64,000 bases of DNA from CAVQGZ01 sp963712175 (lineage in GTDB: Bacteria; Actinomycetota; Actinomycetes; Jiangellales; Jiangellaceae): the NCBI GenBank assembly GCA_963712175.1, contig CAVQGZ010000004.1, forward strand, positions 496,001 through 560,000, written 5' to 3'. Both the position numbers and the translations under genes were made by a program. Below are positions 42,557 through 51,245 of this stretch, piece after piece (the first letter of the stretch is position 1; every line of letters starts with the position of its first letter). A model generated the notes under the pieces. It saw only the letters and a list, made by a program, of their open reading frames with translations, was not told the origin of the DNA and did not search any database.

Positions 42557-42891
42557 AGCTCGTCACCGCAGTCATCAAGCCGTACAAGCTCGACGACGTG
42601 AGGTCGGCTCTGGAGTCCTTCGGGGTCCATGGCATGACCGTCAGCGAGGCCAGCGGCTACGGCCGGCAGAAGGGCCACACCGAGGTCTACCGAGGCGCGG
42701 AGTACACCGTCGACCTGGTCCCCAAGGTTCGGCTCGAGGTTCTCGTGGATGACGCCGACGTGGATGACGTCGTCGAGGTGATCGTCAAGACCAGCCAGAC
42801 CGGACGCATCGGTGACGGCAAGGTCTGGGTCGCCCCGGTCGACACGGTCGTGCGCGTGCGCACCGGAGAGCGCGGGGTCGAGGCCCTCTAG
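42553..42891 (+). CDS. glnB: Nitrogen regulatory protein P-II
   Basis: The 112-residue trimeric sensor of 2-oxoglutarate, ATP/ADP and nitrogen state. It begins MKLVTAVIKPYKLDDVRSAL; the T-loop GYGRQKGHTEVYRGAEYTVD carries the modifiable Tyr near residue 51, and the C-terminal signature is GRIGDGKVWVAPVDTVVRVR. In actinobacteria the Tyr is usually adenylylated by GlnD. The start overlaps the amt stop by 4 bases. Often named glnK when linked to amt. Confidence 0.96.
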   Translation: MKLVTAVIKPYKLDDVRSALESFGVHGMTVSEASGYGRQKGHTEVYRGAEYTVDLVPKVRLEVLVDDADVDDVVEVIVKTSQTGRIGDGKVWVAPVDTVVRVRTGERGVEAL

Positions 42892-42913
42892 GGCCACGAC
42901 TCGACACGGCGCG

Positions 42914-45307
42914 ATGGACCGTTCCACAGCGCACGCGCAGGGGCCGGCCCCGGGAGCAGCTGCTTCCGGGGCCGGCCCCGATGCGCTGACGGAGCGCTTT
43001 CGGGTCGCTCGCAGTGCCGTCGTGTCGGCGACGGGCATGTCAGCCCGGGAACGGCGTCGAGCCCTGTCCGACCTCACCGACCGTTGGGTGCGAGACCTGG
43101 CCGGAGGAGTCGTGGTGCCAGGCGTGGCGCTGGTGGCGGTCGGTGGGTACGGGCGGCGGGAGCTGCTCCCCGGCAGCGACCTGGACGTGGTTCTCGTCCA
43201 CGACGGGACGCTGAGCGCGTCCGACGTCAGCTCCGTGGCCGACGCAGTCTTCTACCCCATGTGGGACTCCAGGGTGCCGCTGGACCACTCGGTACGAACG
43301 CTGGACGAGGCTGCCGAGGTGGCCCGCGACGACTTCAAGGTCGCCCTCGGCCTTCTCGATGCCCGCCATGTCGTCGGCGACCCAGTGGTCACGTCGGCAC
43401 TGGCCGAGCGCAACCTGGCTGACTGGCGCAAGCACGCCCCGAAGCGGCTACCGGCGCTGCGTGAGATGGTCAAGGAGCGCAGCGATCGCTTCGGGGAGCT
43501 GGCCTACCTGCTGGAGCCGGACCTCGTCGACGCCTTCGGCGGGCTGCGCGACACGCTCGTCTTGCGTGCGGTGGCTGCCTCCTGGGTGGCCGACTGGCCG
43601 CACTCGTCCGGGATCGACGAGTCCCGGGCGTGGCTGCTCACCGTGCGTGATGCCCTGCATCGAACCACGAACCGCAGGTCGGACCGCCTGCTGATGCAGG
43701 AGCAGGACGAGGTCGCCCAGCTCGTGGGGCTGCTCGACGCCGACATCCTGCTGCGACGGGTGTCCGAGGCCGGACGTGCGGTCGGATACGCCAGCGAGGT
43801 CGCGTGGCGGGGCGTCGAGCGCACCCTGCGGGCTCGGTCCGCGCGCTCGCTGCTGCGTCGGCGCCAGCAGCGACGACCCCTGGCCGAGGGCATCGTCGAG
43901 TACGACGGCGAGGCCGTGCTGGCCCGCGACGCGGCACTGGACGGTGACAGCGGACTGGCTGTCCGTGCGGCCGCCGCGGCGGCTCAGGCAGGCCTGCCCC
44001 TGTCGGTGGCGACGCTGGAGCACCTGGTGGCCGAGACACCCGACATCCCGGTGCCGTGGCCCGCCTCGGTGCGCGACGACTTCGTGCGGCTGCTCGGGGC
44101 CGGACGCGACGGGATCGACGTCTGGGAGGACCTGGAGGCGGCGGGACTCGTCGTGCGCTGGCTGCCGGACTGGGAGCGGATCCGACACCGCCCCCAGCGC
44201 ACCCCCATCCATCGGCACACCGTCGACCGGCACTGCATCGAGGCGGTGGCTGAGGCGGCGGCTCTGGCCCGGCGCGTGTCCAGGCCCGATCTGCTGCTGG
44301 TGGCCGCTCTGCTGCACGACATCGGCAAGGGGTGGCCTGGTGACCACAGTGCGACCGGCAGCGTCATCGCCCAGACGCTGTCCGAGCGCATGGGTTTCGA
44401 CGAGGCTGACGTGGCCGCCATCTCCGCGCTCGTCCAGCACCACCTGCTGCTGCCCACCATCGCGACCGGCCGGGACCTGGACGATCCCGCCACCACCGAC
44501 CTCGTGGCGTCGGTCGTCGGGTCCACCGAGCAGCTCGAGCTGTTGGCGACCCTGACCGAGGCAGACGCTCGAGCCGCCGGCCCGCAGGCCTGGACTCCCT
44601 GGCGAGCCGCGCTCGTGCGAGAGCTCACCGCCCGGGTCCGGGCCCACCTGCACGGCGAGCGACCGAGCGTCGAGCCTGCCTCAAGCGTGGAGCCGTGGGC
44701 GCGCACGCTTGCCGGCAGCGGGGCCTTCGAGGTGATGGTCGCCGCGCCAGACCTTGACCACGTGTGCAAGGTGACCGTCGTCGCACCCGACCGGGTCGGG
44801 CTCATGGCCATGGTGGCCGGCGTGCTGGCCCTGCATCGCCTCGAGGTTCGTGGAGCCACGATCGCCACGGTCGGGGACTCCGCGGTCCAGGTCTGGCGGA
44901 CGGTGAGCGCCTACGGCCCACCGCCGCTGGACAGCGTTGTGCGTGGCGACCTGCGGCGGGCGCTTGACGGGACCTTGGACGTGCGTGCCAAGCTCGAGAG
45001 CCGGCGACGTGATCAGCGCCGGCCGGCGATTCGCAGCGCTCCGCCGCGTGTCCATCTGGTGCCGGAGGCGTCCGACACGGCAATGGTGCTGCAGGTACGC
45101 GCCCACGACGAGCCTGCCTTGCTGTACACGGTCGCGACTGTCGTCGCCGAGGCGGGCCTGGGGGTGCGAGCGGCCATGGTCGACACCCTGGGCGCCGACG
45201 TGGTGGATGTCTTCTACCTGGTCGACGAGCAGGGCGGACCCGTCGCTACCGACGTCGCCGAGGCGTTGCGCGACCAGGTCTCCGAGGCCCTGGGTAGTCG
45301 CGACTGA
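42914..45307 (+). CDS. glnD: [Protein-PII] uridylyl/adenylyltransferase
   Basis: The bifunctional nucleotidyltransferase and nucleotidyl-removing enzyme that modifies PII. From ATG 42914 it is 797 residues. The NT domain has GGYGRRELLPGSDLDVVLVH near residue 76, the HD hydrolase domain LLLVAALLHDIGKGW near 464, and two C-terminal ACT domains sense glutamine (about 615-690 and 720-795). The first ~35 codons encode an Ala/Gly/Pro-rich segment that contains a 40-nt palindrome, so GTG 43022 or ATG 43037 are alternative starts. Third gene of the amt-glnB-glnD operon, 22 bases after glnB. Confidence 0.93.
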   Translation: MDRSTAHAQGPAPGAAASGAGPDALTERFRVARSAVVSATGMSARERRRALSDLTDRWVRDLAGGVVVPGVALVAVGGYGRRELLPGSDLDVVLVHDGTLSASDVSSVADAVFYPMWDSRVPLDHSVRTLDEAAEVARDDFKVALGLLDARHVVGDPVVTSALAERNLADWRKHAPKRLPALREMVKERSDRFGELAYLLEPDLVDAFGGLRDTLVLRAVAASWVADWPHSSGIDESRAWLLTVRDALHRTTNRRSDRLLMQEQDEVAQLVGLLDADILLRRVSEAGRAVGYASEVAWRGVERTLRARSARSLLRRRQQRRPLAEGIVEYDGEAVLARDAALDGDSGLAVRAAAAAAQAGLPLSVATLEHLVAETPDIPVPWPASVRDDFVRLLGAGRDGIDVWEDLEAAGLVVRWLPDWERIRHRPQRTPIHRHTVDRHCIEAVAEAAALARRVSRPDLLLVAALLHDIGKGWPGDHSATGSVIAQTLSERMGFDEADVAAISALVQHHLLLPTIATGRDLDDPATTDLVASVVGSTEQLELLATLTEADARAAGPQAWTPWRAALVRELTARVRAHLHGERPSVEPASSVEPWARTLAGSGAFEVMVAAPDLDHVCKVTVVAPDRVGLMAMVAGVLALHRLEVRGATIATVGDSAVQVWRTVSAYGPPPLDSVVRGDLRRALDGTLDVRAKLESRRRDQRRPAIRSAPPRVHLVPEASDTAMVLQVRAHDEPALLYTVATVVAEAGLGVRAAMVDTLGADVVDVFYLVDEQGGPVATDVAEALRDQVSEALGSRD
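42940..42979. repeat. 40-nt near-perfect palindrome at the glnB/glnD junction
   Basis: GGGGCCGGCCCCGGGAGCAG (42940-42959) and CTGCTTCCGGGGCCGGCCCC (42960-42979) are inverse complements with one G-U position and no loop. The RNA would form an extremely stable hairpin about 50 bases after the glnB stop. It may be a terminator, attenuator or mRNA-end stabiliser rather than glnD coding sequence. Confidence 0.8.
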
Positions 45308-45332
45308 TCGCGGGTCCGCCCCGCAGGCCGGA

Positions 45333-45338
45333 TACGCT
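45333..45338 (+). promoter_or_regulatory. Possible ffh promoter -10
   Basis: TACGCT at 45333-45338 fits a -10 box 40 bases before the ffh GTG at 45378, giving a leader of about 33 bases. ACCTGAGGAA at 45361-45370 holds a usable ribosome site. No clear -35 was seen. Confidence 0.4.
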
Positions 45339-45377
45339 GGCCGCCTCACCACTGCCACGAACCTGAGGAACCGCTAC

Positions 45378-46925
45378 GTGTTCGCCACACTCTCCGACCG
45401 GCTCGCCGCCACCTTCAAGGGTCTGCGCAGCAAGGGGCGGCTCACCGACGCCGACATCGACGCAACGGCGCGCGAGATCCGGATCGCTCTGCTCGAGGCC
45501 GACGTCGCGCTCCCCGTGGTCAAGCAGTTCGTGGCCGCGGTCAAGGAACGTGCGCGGGGTGCCGAGGTCTCCGCAGCGCTGAACCCGGCCCAGCAGGTCA
45601 TCAAGATCGTCGATGCCGAGCTCGTCGAGATCCTGGGAGGAGAGACCCGGCGGCTGCGCTTCGCCAAGCAGCCCCCGACCGTCATCATGCTGGCCGGCCT
45701 CCAGGGCACCGGCAAGACGACCCTTGCAGGCAAGCTCGGGCTCTGGCTCAAGGCGAACGGCCACGCGCCGCTGCTCGTTGCCTCCGACCTGCAACGCCCG
45801 AATGCCGTGACCCAGCTGCAGGTCGTGGGGGATCGGGCCGGGGTTCCCGTGTGGGCACCGCAGCCCGGCAACGGCGTCGGCGACCCTGTCGAGGTTGCCC
45901 GGACGGGGCTCGAGCATGCGCGCTCGCAGCTGCACGACGTGGTGATCGTCGACACGGCTGGTCGCCTCGGCGTGGACGCCGAGATGATGCAGCAGGCCGC
46001 AGACATCCGAGACGCCGTCACACCCGACGAGATCCTGTTCGTGCTCGATGCCATGGTCGGCCAGGACGCTGTGAACACCGCCCAGGCCTTCCTCGACGGG
46101 GTCGGGTTCGACGGCGTCGTGCTGACCAAGCTCGACGGGGACGCACGGGGTGGCGCTGCGCTGTCCGTGCGCACCATCACCGGGCGTCCGGTGATGTTCG
46201 CCTCCAACGGCGAGCGCCTGGAGGACTTCGACGCCTTCCACCCCGAGCGGATGGCCTCACGCATCCTCGGCATGGGCGACATGCTCACGCTGATCGAGCA
46301 GGCCGAAAAGGCCTTCGACGCCGACCAGGCCGAGCAGATGGCGACCAAGCTCGCCGAGGGCACCGACTTCGGCCTCGACGACTTCCTGTCCCAGCTCCAG
46401 GCGGTTCGCAAGATGGGCCCGCTCAACAAGCTCTTCGGCATGCTCCCGGGGGCCGGCCAGTTCCGTGACGCCCTGGAGAACTTCGACGAGCGGGAGGTCG
46501 ACCGCGTCGAGGCCATCATCCGCTCGATGACCCCGGCGGAGCGAGCCGACCCGAAGATGCTCAACGGCTCCCGCCGCTCGCGAATCGCCAACGGGTCGGG
46601 CACGACCGTGAGCGACGTCAACCAGCTCGTCGACCGGTTCTACGTGGCACGCGACATGATGAGCCAAGCGGCCCGCGGTGCCGTCCCCTCGATGCCGGGC
46701 ATGCCCGGTGGCGCGGGCAAGAAGAGCAAGGGACGCGCGCAGCAGCAGCCGTCTCGCAAGGCCAAGGCGAAGGCCGGTGGGCGAGGTGCTCGCTCGGGCA
46801 ACCCGGCCAAGCGCGCCGCCCAGGTGGCTGAGGCCGAGCAGCGACGCCAGTCCGGTGGTGACGAGGCTGCGCCGCCGTTGGAGCTGCCCGACGAGTTCCG
46901 CGACCTGCTGCCCCCGTCGCGCTGA
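45378..46925 (+). CDS. ffh: Signal recognition particle protein Ffh
   Basis: The SRP54 GTPase binds signal sequences and 4.5S RNA and docks to FtsY. The 515-residue protein from GTG 45378 begins VFATLSDRLAATFKGLRSKG (N domain). The G domain has MLAGLQGTGKTTLAGKLG near residue 105, DTAGRLGVDAEMM near 193 and TKLDGDARGG near 252. The Met-rich M domain lies at about 310-440 (KMGPLNKLFGMLPG; FYVARDMMSQAARG), and a basic, low-complexity tail ends it. The upstream frame belongs to glnD shadow and is rejected. Confidence 0.96.
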   Translation: MFATLSDRLAATFKGLRSKGRLTDADIDATAREIRIALLEADVALPVVKQFVAAVKERARGAEVSAALNPAQQVIKIVDAELVEILGGETRRLRFAKQPPTVIMLAGLQGTGKTTLAGKLGLWLKANGHAPLLVASDLQRPNAVTQLQVVGDRAGVPVWAPQPGNGVGDPVEVARTGLEHARSQLHDVVIVDTAGRLGVDAEMMQQAADIRDAVTPDEILFVLDAMVGQDAVNTAQAFLDGVGFDGVVLTKLDGDARGGAALSVRTITGRPVMFASNGERLEDFDAFHPERMASRILGMGDMLTLIEQAEKAFDADQAEQMATKLAEGTDFGLDDFLSQLQAVRKMGPLNKLFGMLPGAGQFRDALENFDEREVDRVEAIIRSMTPAERADPKMLNGSRRSRIANGSGTTVSDVNQLVDRFYVARDMMSQAARGAVPSMPGMPGGAGKKSKGRAQQQPSRKAKAKAGGRGARSGNPAKRAAQVAEAEQRRQSGGDEAAPPLELPDEFRDLLPPSR

Positions 46926-46945
46926 GCCCGCGGTAGAACTGGGCC

Positions 46946-48074
46946 ATGGCGAGCCCACCGAACCCGGCTCTGCACCTGCACGGGGTCGTGCTGCCCGAGG
47001 GCGAGGTGCGCGACCTCTGGGTACGCGACGGGCAGATCAGCGACGAGCCGGTGCCGGCAGCGCAGACGATCACGCCGGCTGACACACCGTCCGAGCCAGC
47101 AGCCTGGATCATCCCCGGCCTCGTCGACCTGCACTGCCACGTCGGTCTGGCCGCGCACGGGGCCGTCGCGGCCGACGAGGCCGAGCGGCAGGCGCTGGCC
47201 GATCGCGCCGCGGGCGTCCTGCTGATCCGCGACGCCGGCTCACCGGCCGACACCCGGTGGATGGACGAGCGAGCGGACCTGCCGCGCATCATCCGTGCGG
47301 GTCGCCACATCGCGCGGACTCGGCGCTACATCCGCAACTACGGGCACGAGATCGAGCCGGAGCAGCTGGCCGACTACGTGGCGCAGGAGGCGCAGCGCGG
47401 TGACGGGTGGGTCAAGCTTGTCGGCGACTGGATCGACCGCGACACCGGCGACCTCAGCCCATGCTGGCCACGATGGGCGCTCGACGAAGCCATCCGCACC
47501 GCGCACGAGCACGGCGCTCGGGTCACCGCGCACGTCTTCGGCGAGCAGGCTCTGCCCGACCTCGTCGATGCCGGCATCGACTGCGTGGAGCACGCGACAG
47601 GGCTGTCGATGCTCGCCGACGACAGCGTGCGCCGGCAGATGGTCGAGCGGGGCGTCGCCATCGTCCCGACCCTCGTCAACATCGACAACTTCCCGTCGTT
47701 CGCTGCGGCCGGCGAGGCCAAGTTCCCCCGCTACGCCGAGCACATGAGGGCGCTTCACCGGGGATCGCGACGCAATGTGGCCGAGGCGTTCGAGGCGGGT
47801 GTGCCTGTCTTCGCCGGGACCGATGCCGGCGGCACGCTCCCACACGGGCTTCTGGCCCGCGAGGCGGTGGCCCTGGCCGAGGCCGGGGTGCCCCGTACCG
47901 CCGCCGTGGCCGCTGCGTCGTGGGACGCGCGACGGTTTCTGCTCGGTGAGCGGACGAGCCTTGCAGCACGGCAGCAGCGCAGATCTGGTCGTCCTGGGCG
48001 CCGACCCCCGGGCGGTCGTGGAGACACTGCTCGATCCATTGGCTATCGTCCTGCGTGGCGTCGTCGTCGGCTGA
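46946..48074 (+). CDS. Amidohydrolase family protein (frame-broken near the C-terminus)
   Basis: Metal-dependent hydrolase of the imidazolonepropionase-like group. It shows PGLVDLHCHVGLAAHG near residue 57 (the HxH metal site), the carboxylated-Lys region VKLVGDWIDRD, VTAHVFGEQALPDLVDAGID with His near 195, CVEHATG and FAGTDAGGTLPHG near 292. Near 47950-47965 the frame shifts by one base. The conserved end LQHGSSADLVVLGADPRAVV lies in the next frame and stops at TGA 48072-48074, giving about 375 residues after repair. As written, the frame fuses into the DUF6325 gene. The ATG at 46946 lies 7 bases after TAGAAC. Substrate unknown. Confidence 0.8.
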
Positions 48075-48097
48075 CGCCCAGTCAGAGAAGGAGCGGC

Positions 48098-48550
48098 ATG
48101 TCCGAGCAGATCGTCGAGCCGTCGGTGGGTGTCGGGCCCATCGACTACGTCCTGATCGAGTTCCCCGGCAGCCAGTTCAACGGCCAGATCGCGCCCAACA
48201 TCGTCGACCTCGTGAACAGCGAGACGATCCGCCTGCTCGACCTGGTGTTCGTCCACAAGACTGAGGACGGCGACATCCAGTCGCTGGAGCTGAGCGACGT
48301 GGCTCCCGTGGAGTCGGGCGAGCTGGCCGACCTCGACGTCGGCTACGCCGGCTTGCTCAGCGACGAAGACCTCGACGCGGCAGCGCAGATCGTCGAGCCC
48401 GGTAGCTCGGCGCTGCTCCTCGTCTGGGAGAACACCTGGGCCGCCCCGTTGGCGACGGCCATCCGCGAGTCGGGCGGCCAGCTGGTCTCCTCCGGCCGCA
48501 TCCCGGTCAACGCCATCCTGTCCGCGCTCGAGGCCCAGGCCGCCGAGTAG
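48098..48550 (+). CDS. DUF6325 family protein
   Basis: The 150-residue acidic protein (MSEQIVEPSVGVGPIDYVLI) matches the actinobacterial DUF6325 family: GPIDYVLIEFPGSQFNG near residue 12, LVNSETIRLLDLVFVHK near 37, VEPGSSALLLVWENTWA near 103. No signal peptide or membrane helix is seen. ATG 48098 has AGAAGGAG upstream. It precedes a SHOCT-domain gene by 28 bases, a common pairing, suggesting a shared transcript. Function unknown; members are often found with SHOCT proteins. Confidence 0.85.
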   Translation: MSEQIVEPSVGVGPIDYVLIEFPGSQFNGQIAPNIVDLVNSETIRLLDLVFVHKTEDGDIQSLELSDVAPVESGELADLDVGYAGLLSDEDLDAAAQIVEPGSSALLLVWENTWAAPLATAIRESGGQLVSSGRIPVNAILSALEAQAAE

Positions 48551-48578
48551 TCAACCCCCGACACGAAGGAGACTCACG

Positions 48579-48929
48579 ATGCGCCGAGCAGGACGCCCGG
48601 GACTCGTAGGAACCATGGCCCGGACCGCCGTCGTAGCGGGAACGGCGACCGCCGTCAGCGGAGGGGTGCAACGCCGCTCGATGTCGAGGCAGCAGCAGGC
48701 CGCCGAATCCGCCGCCTACCAGCAGGCTCAGCAGCAGGCTGCGCTCGATGCGCAGGTGCAGGCCGCTGCGCAGCAGGCCGCCGCGCAGCAGGCGGCACCG
48801 GCCGCCCCGCCGGCAGCGCCTGCCGACGACCCGCTGGCCAAGCTCAAGGAGCTCGCCGAGCTCAAGGCCGCTGGGGTCCTCAGCGACGACGAGTTCGCTG
48901 CGATGAAGGCCAAGATCCTCGCCAGTTGA
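48579..48929 (+). CDS. SHOCT domain-containing protein
   Basis: The 116-residue protein starts MRRAGRPGLVGTMARTAVVA with a short hydrophobic Ala/Val/Gly stretch (residues 9-28). A Gln/Ala-rich linker (AAYQQAQQQAALDAQVQAAA) follows. The C-terminal SHOCT motif LAELKAAGVLSDDEFAAMKA at about 90-112 is a short domain thought to mediate oligomerisation or membrane association. ATG 48579 has AAGGAG upstream. Function unknown. Confidence 0.85.
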   Translation: MRRAGRPGLVGTMARTAVVAGTATAVSGGVQRRSMSRQQQAAESAAYQQAQQQAALDAQVQAAAQQAAAQQAAPAAPPAAPADDPLAKLKELAELKAAGVLSDDEFAAMKAKILAS

Positions 48930-48992
48930 CCGCCGTTCACAACCCCGTCGGTCGCGCCTGGTACTCATTGGTCGCCGGACCGGCTCGTCTGG

Positions 48993-49041
48993 CACACTAG
49001 GGGAGCCAGTGCGTGCCCACCCTCTCTCGGGGCCCGCACTG
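48993..49041 (+). promoter_or_regulatory. rpsP promoter and structured 5' leader
   Basis: TGGCACACT at 48990-48998 (hexamer CACACT 48993-48998) is a likely -10, repeated almost exactly before rplS. Just downstream, CAGTGCG-T-GCCC (49007-49018) pairs with GGGC-C-CGCACTG (49030-49041), 11 bp with one mismatch. It forms a hairpin at the start of a leader of about 115 bases and may be an r-protein or stability element. Confidence 0.5.
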
Positions 49042-49122
49042 CACCCACCGGCGGCCCTGCCTCGCGGACCCCACCCGCGACGGGCAGCCACACCACGCCA
49101 ACACCAAGGAGTACCAGGCCCT

Positions 49123-49623
49123 GTGGCTGTCAAGATCAAGCTGAAGCGGATGGGGAAGATCCGCAACCCGCAGTACCGGATCATCGTCGCCGACTCCCGC
49201 ACCAAGCGTGACGGGCGCGCGATCGAGGAGATCGGGCTCTACCACCCCAAGGAAGAGCCAAGCCTCATCACGGTCGACTCCGCGCGCGTCCAGTACTGGC
49301 TCTCGGTGGGCGCCCAGCCGACCGATCCCGTCCGAGCCATCCTGAAGGTCACCGGTGACTGGCAGAAGTTCACCGGTACCGAGGGCGCCGAGGGCACGCT
49401 GCGCACGAAGGAGGCCGGAGCCGACAAGGCCGAGGTCTTCGCGAAGGTGCTCGCCGAGGCCCACCAGCGCGATGCCGGCGCACCGCCGGCCAAGGCCGCG
49501 AAGGCCGCGAAGGCCAAGGCCCCCAAGGCCGAGCCCGAGGCCGAGACGGCCGAGTCGGGCACCCAGACGGCCGACGTGCCAGCGACGGACGCCCCGGCGG
49601 ACGCCCCGGACAGCCAGGCCTGA
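49123..49623 (+). CDS. rpsP: 30S ribosomal protein S16
   Basis: The 166-residue bS16 from GTG 49123 starts VAVKIKLKRMGKIRNPQYRI and continues with DSRTKRDGRAIEEIGLYHP and VQYWLSVGAQPTDPVRAIL. After the ~85-residue core comes a long Ala/Lys then Glu/Ala-rich tail (AKAAKAAKAKAPKAEPEAE), typical of actinobacterial S16. AAGGAG lies about 11 bases upstream. First gene of rpsP-khpA-rimM-trmD. Confidence 0.95.
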   Translation: MAVKIKLKRMGKIRNPQYRIIVADSRTKRDGRAIEEIGLYHPKEEPSLITVDSARVQYWLSVGAQPTDPVRAILKVTGDWQKFTGTEGAEGTLRTKEAGADKAEVFAKVLAEAHQRDAGAPPAKAAKAAKAKAPKAEPEAETAESGTQTADVPATDAPADAPDSQA

Positions 49624-49628
49624 TCGGC

Positions 49629-49868
49629 ATGTTGGCTGACGCTGTCGCACACCTCGTGCGAGGGATCGTCGACAACCCGGATGACGTCACGGTCCGGCTG
49701 CGCACCACGCGCCGGGGCGACCTGCTGGAGGTCCGCGTCAACCCCGACGACCTCGGAAAGGTGATCGGCCGCCGCGGCCGTACCGCCGGAGCTCTGCGGA
49801 CCGTCGTCGGTGCGATCTCGGACCGCGCCGGCGTGCGCGTCGACTTCGTGGACACGTCCGGGCGCTGA
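49629..49868 (+). CDS. khpA: KH-domain RNA-binding protein
   Basis: The 79-residue protein is a single KH domain (MLADAVAHLVRGIVDNPDDV), with the RNA-binding GxxG loop in KVIGRRGRTAGALRTVV near residue 45. KhpA usually partners with KhpB/Jag and affects cell division or sRNA networks. It lies 5 bases after rpsP and 3 bases before rimM, the conserved order. Confidence 0.93.
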   Translation: MLADAVAHLVRGIVDNPDDVTVRLRTTRRGDLLEVRVNPDDLGKVIGRRGRTAGALRTVVGAISDRAGVRVDFVDTSGR

Positions 49869-49871
49869 TCG

Positions 49872-50387
49872 GTGCAGGTCGTGGTCGGTCGCGTCGTGAG
49901 ACCGCACGGCGTGCGCGGCGAGGTGGTCGTCGATACCCGTACCGATCGGCCTGAGCAGCGTTTCGCGCAAGGCCAGACGTTGGCCACTGCCTCGGGGGCC
50001 TCGCTTGTCGTGAGCTCGTCCCGGCCGCACGCCGGGCGATGGCTGCTGCGCTTCGCCGGGGTCGAGGGTCGCGACGCCGTCGAGGCCCTGCGAGGGACCG
50101 ACCTCATGGTCGAGACCGCCCACGGTGACACCGACGAGGATGACGACCTCTTCGCCGACGTCGCGCTGATCGGCCTTCAGGCCCGTCTGGACGCCGGCGA
50201 GGCCCTGGGTACGGTCCGAGCGGTCGAGCATCTGCCGATGCAGGACCTGCTGGTGATTCGCACGACGACCGGTCGCGACGTCCGCGTCCCGTTCGTGAGG
50301 GCGATCGTGCCGGACGTCGACGTGGGCGGCGGCTGGCTGCGCGTGCGGCCACCGACGGGGCTGCTCGAGGTCGAGGAGCGGGGGTAG
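49872..50387 (+). CDS. rimM: Ribosome maturation factor RimM
   Basis: It binds S19 and assists 30S head assembly. The 171-residue protein from GTG 49872 has the N-terminal RimM barrel (VVVGRVVRPHGVRGEVVVD at residues 2-20; RWLLRFAGVEGRDAVEALRG) and the C-terminal PRC-barrel domain (LIGLQARLDAGEALGTVRAV; VPFVRAIVPDVDV). trmD starts directly after its stop. Confidence 0.94.
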   Translation: MQVVVGRVVRPHGVRGEVVVDTRTDRPEQRFAQGQTLATASGASLVVSSSRPHAGRWLLRFAGVEGRDAVEALRGTDLMVETAHGDTDEDDDLFADVALIGLQARLDAGEALGTVRAVEHLPMQDLLVIRTTTGRDVRVPFVRAIVPDVDVGGGWLRVRPPTGLLEVEERG

Positions 50388-51191
50388 ATGCGCCTCGACG
50401 TCGTCACGATCTTCCCGGAGTACCTGGCACCGTTGTCGTTGTCCCTCGTGGGCAAGGCCGTGGAGGCCGGGATAGTCGAGCTGGACGTGCACGACCTGCG
50501 CACGTGGACCGACGACCGCCATCGGACCGTCGACGACGCGCCCTACGGTGGCGGCGCCGGGATGGTGATGGCCGCCGAGCCCTGGGGACGGGCGCTCGAG
50601 TCGATCGCGGCAACCGGAGTCCAGGGAGCGCGCCCGCATCTACTGGTGACCTCGCCGTCGGGTCGTCCGCTCACCCAGGCATGGGCCGCCGAGCTCGCAC
50701 GCGAGCCGTGGCTGGTCGTCGCGTGCGGCCGCTACGAGGGGATCGACGCCAGAGTCGTCGAGGACGCCGCCGAGCACATGCGCGTGGACGAGGTGTCGGT
50801 CGGCGACGTCGTGCTGGCCGGGGGAGACGCCGCGGCTCTGGTCATCGCCGAGGCAGTGGTGCGGCTGCTCCCCGGGGTGCTGGGCAACCCCTCCTCGCTC
50901 GAGGAGGAGTCGCACGTCGACGGCGTGCTCGAGTACCCCGTCTACACGCGCCCCTCGGTCTGGCGGGGTCGGCCCGTCCCCGACGTCCTGCTCTCCGGCA
51001 ACCACGGGCGCATCGCCCGCTGGCGGCGCGAGCAGTCGATCCGCCGCACCTCGGCCCGACGTCCCGACCTCATCGAGTCCATCCTGCCTGGCACGCTGGG
51101 GGAGGCGGACGTCGCCCTGCTGAGGCAGCTCGGCTGGACGTTCGGCCCGGATGGTCGGTTTCGGCGCCCGCCGCAGGCTGTGGCACACTAG
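50388..51191 (+). CDS. trmD: tRNA (guanine-N(1)-)-methyltransferase
   Basis: It methylates G37 of tRNAs to prevent +1 frameshifting. The 267-residue SPOUT enzyme starts MRLDVVTIFPEYLAPLSLSL. It has DDAPYGGGAGMVMAAEPWG near residue 45, the trefoil-knot SAM site LVVACGRYEGIDARV near 107, and VGDVVLAGGDAAALVIAEA near 140. The ATG follows the rimM TAG directly. The rplS -10 element overlaps its stop codon. Confidence 0.96.
   Translation: MRLDVVTIFPEYLAPLSLSLVGKAVEAGIVELDVHDLRTWTDDRHRTVDDAPYGGGAGMVMAAEPWGRALESIAATGVQGARPHLLVTSPSGRPLTQAWAAELAREPWLVVACGRYEGIDARVVEDAAEHMRVDEVSVGDVVLAGGDAAALVIAEAVVRLLPGVLGNPSSLEEESHVDGVLEYPVYTRPSVWRGRPVPDVLLSGNHGRIARWRREQSIRRTSARRPDLIESILPGTLGEADVALLRQLGWTFGPDGRFRRPPQAVAH
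51184..51189 (+). promoter_or_regulatory. rplS promoter -10
   Basis: CACACT at 51184-51189 sits in TGGCACACTAG (51181-51191), the same 11 bases as upstream of rpsP. It predicts a start near 51197-51201 and a leader of about 45 bases before the rplS ATG, uncoupling rplS from trmD. No clear -35. Confidence 0.5.
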
Positions 51192-51245
51192 ACCGGCTGC
51201 CGATCGGCACGCCGCATGACAACCGCGCACCTGAGGACCTCACCC

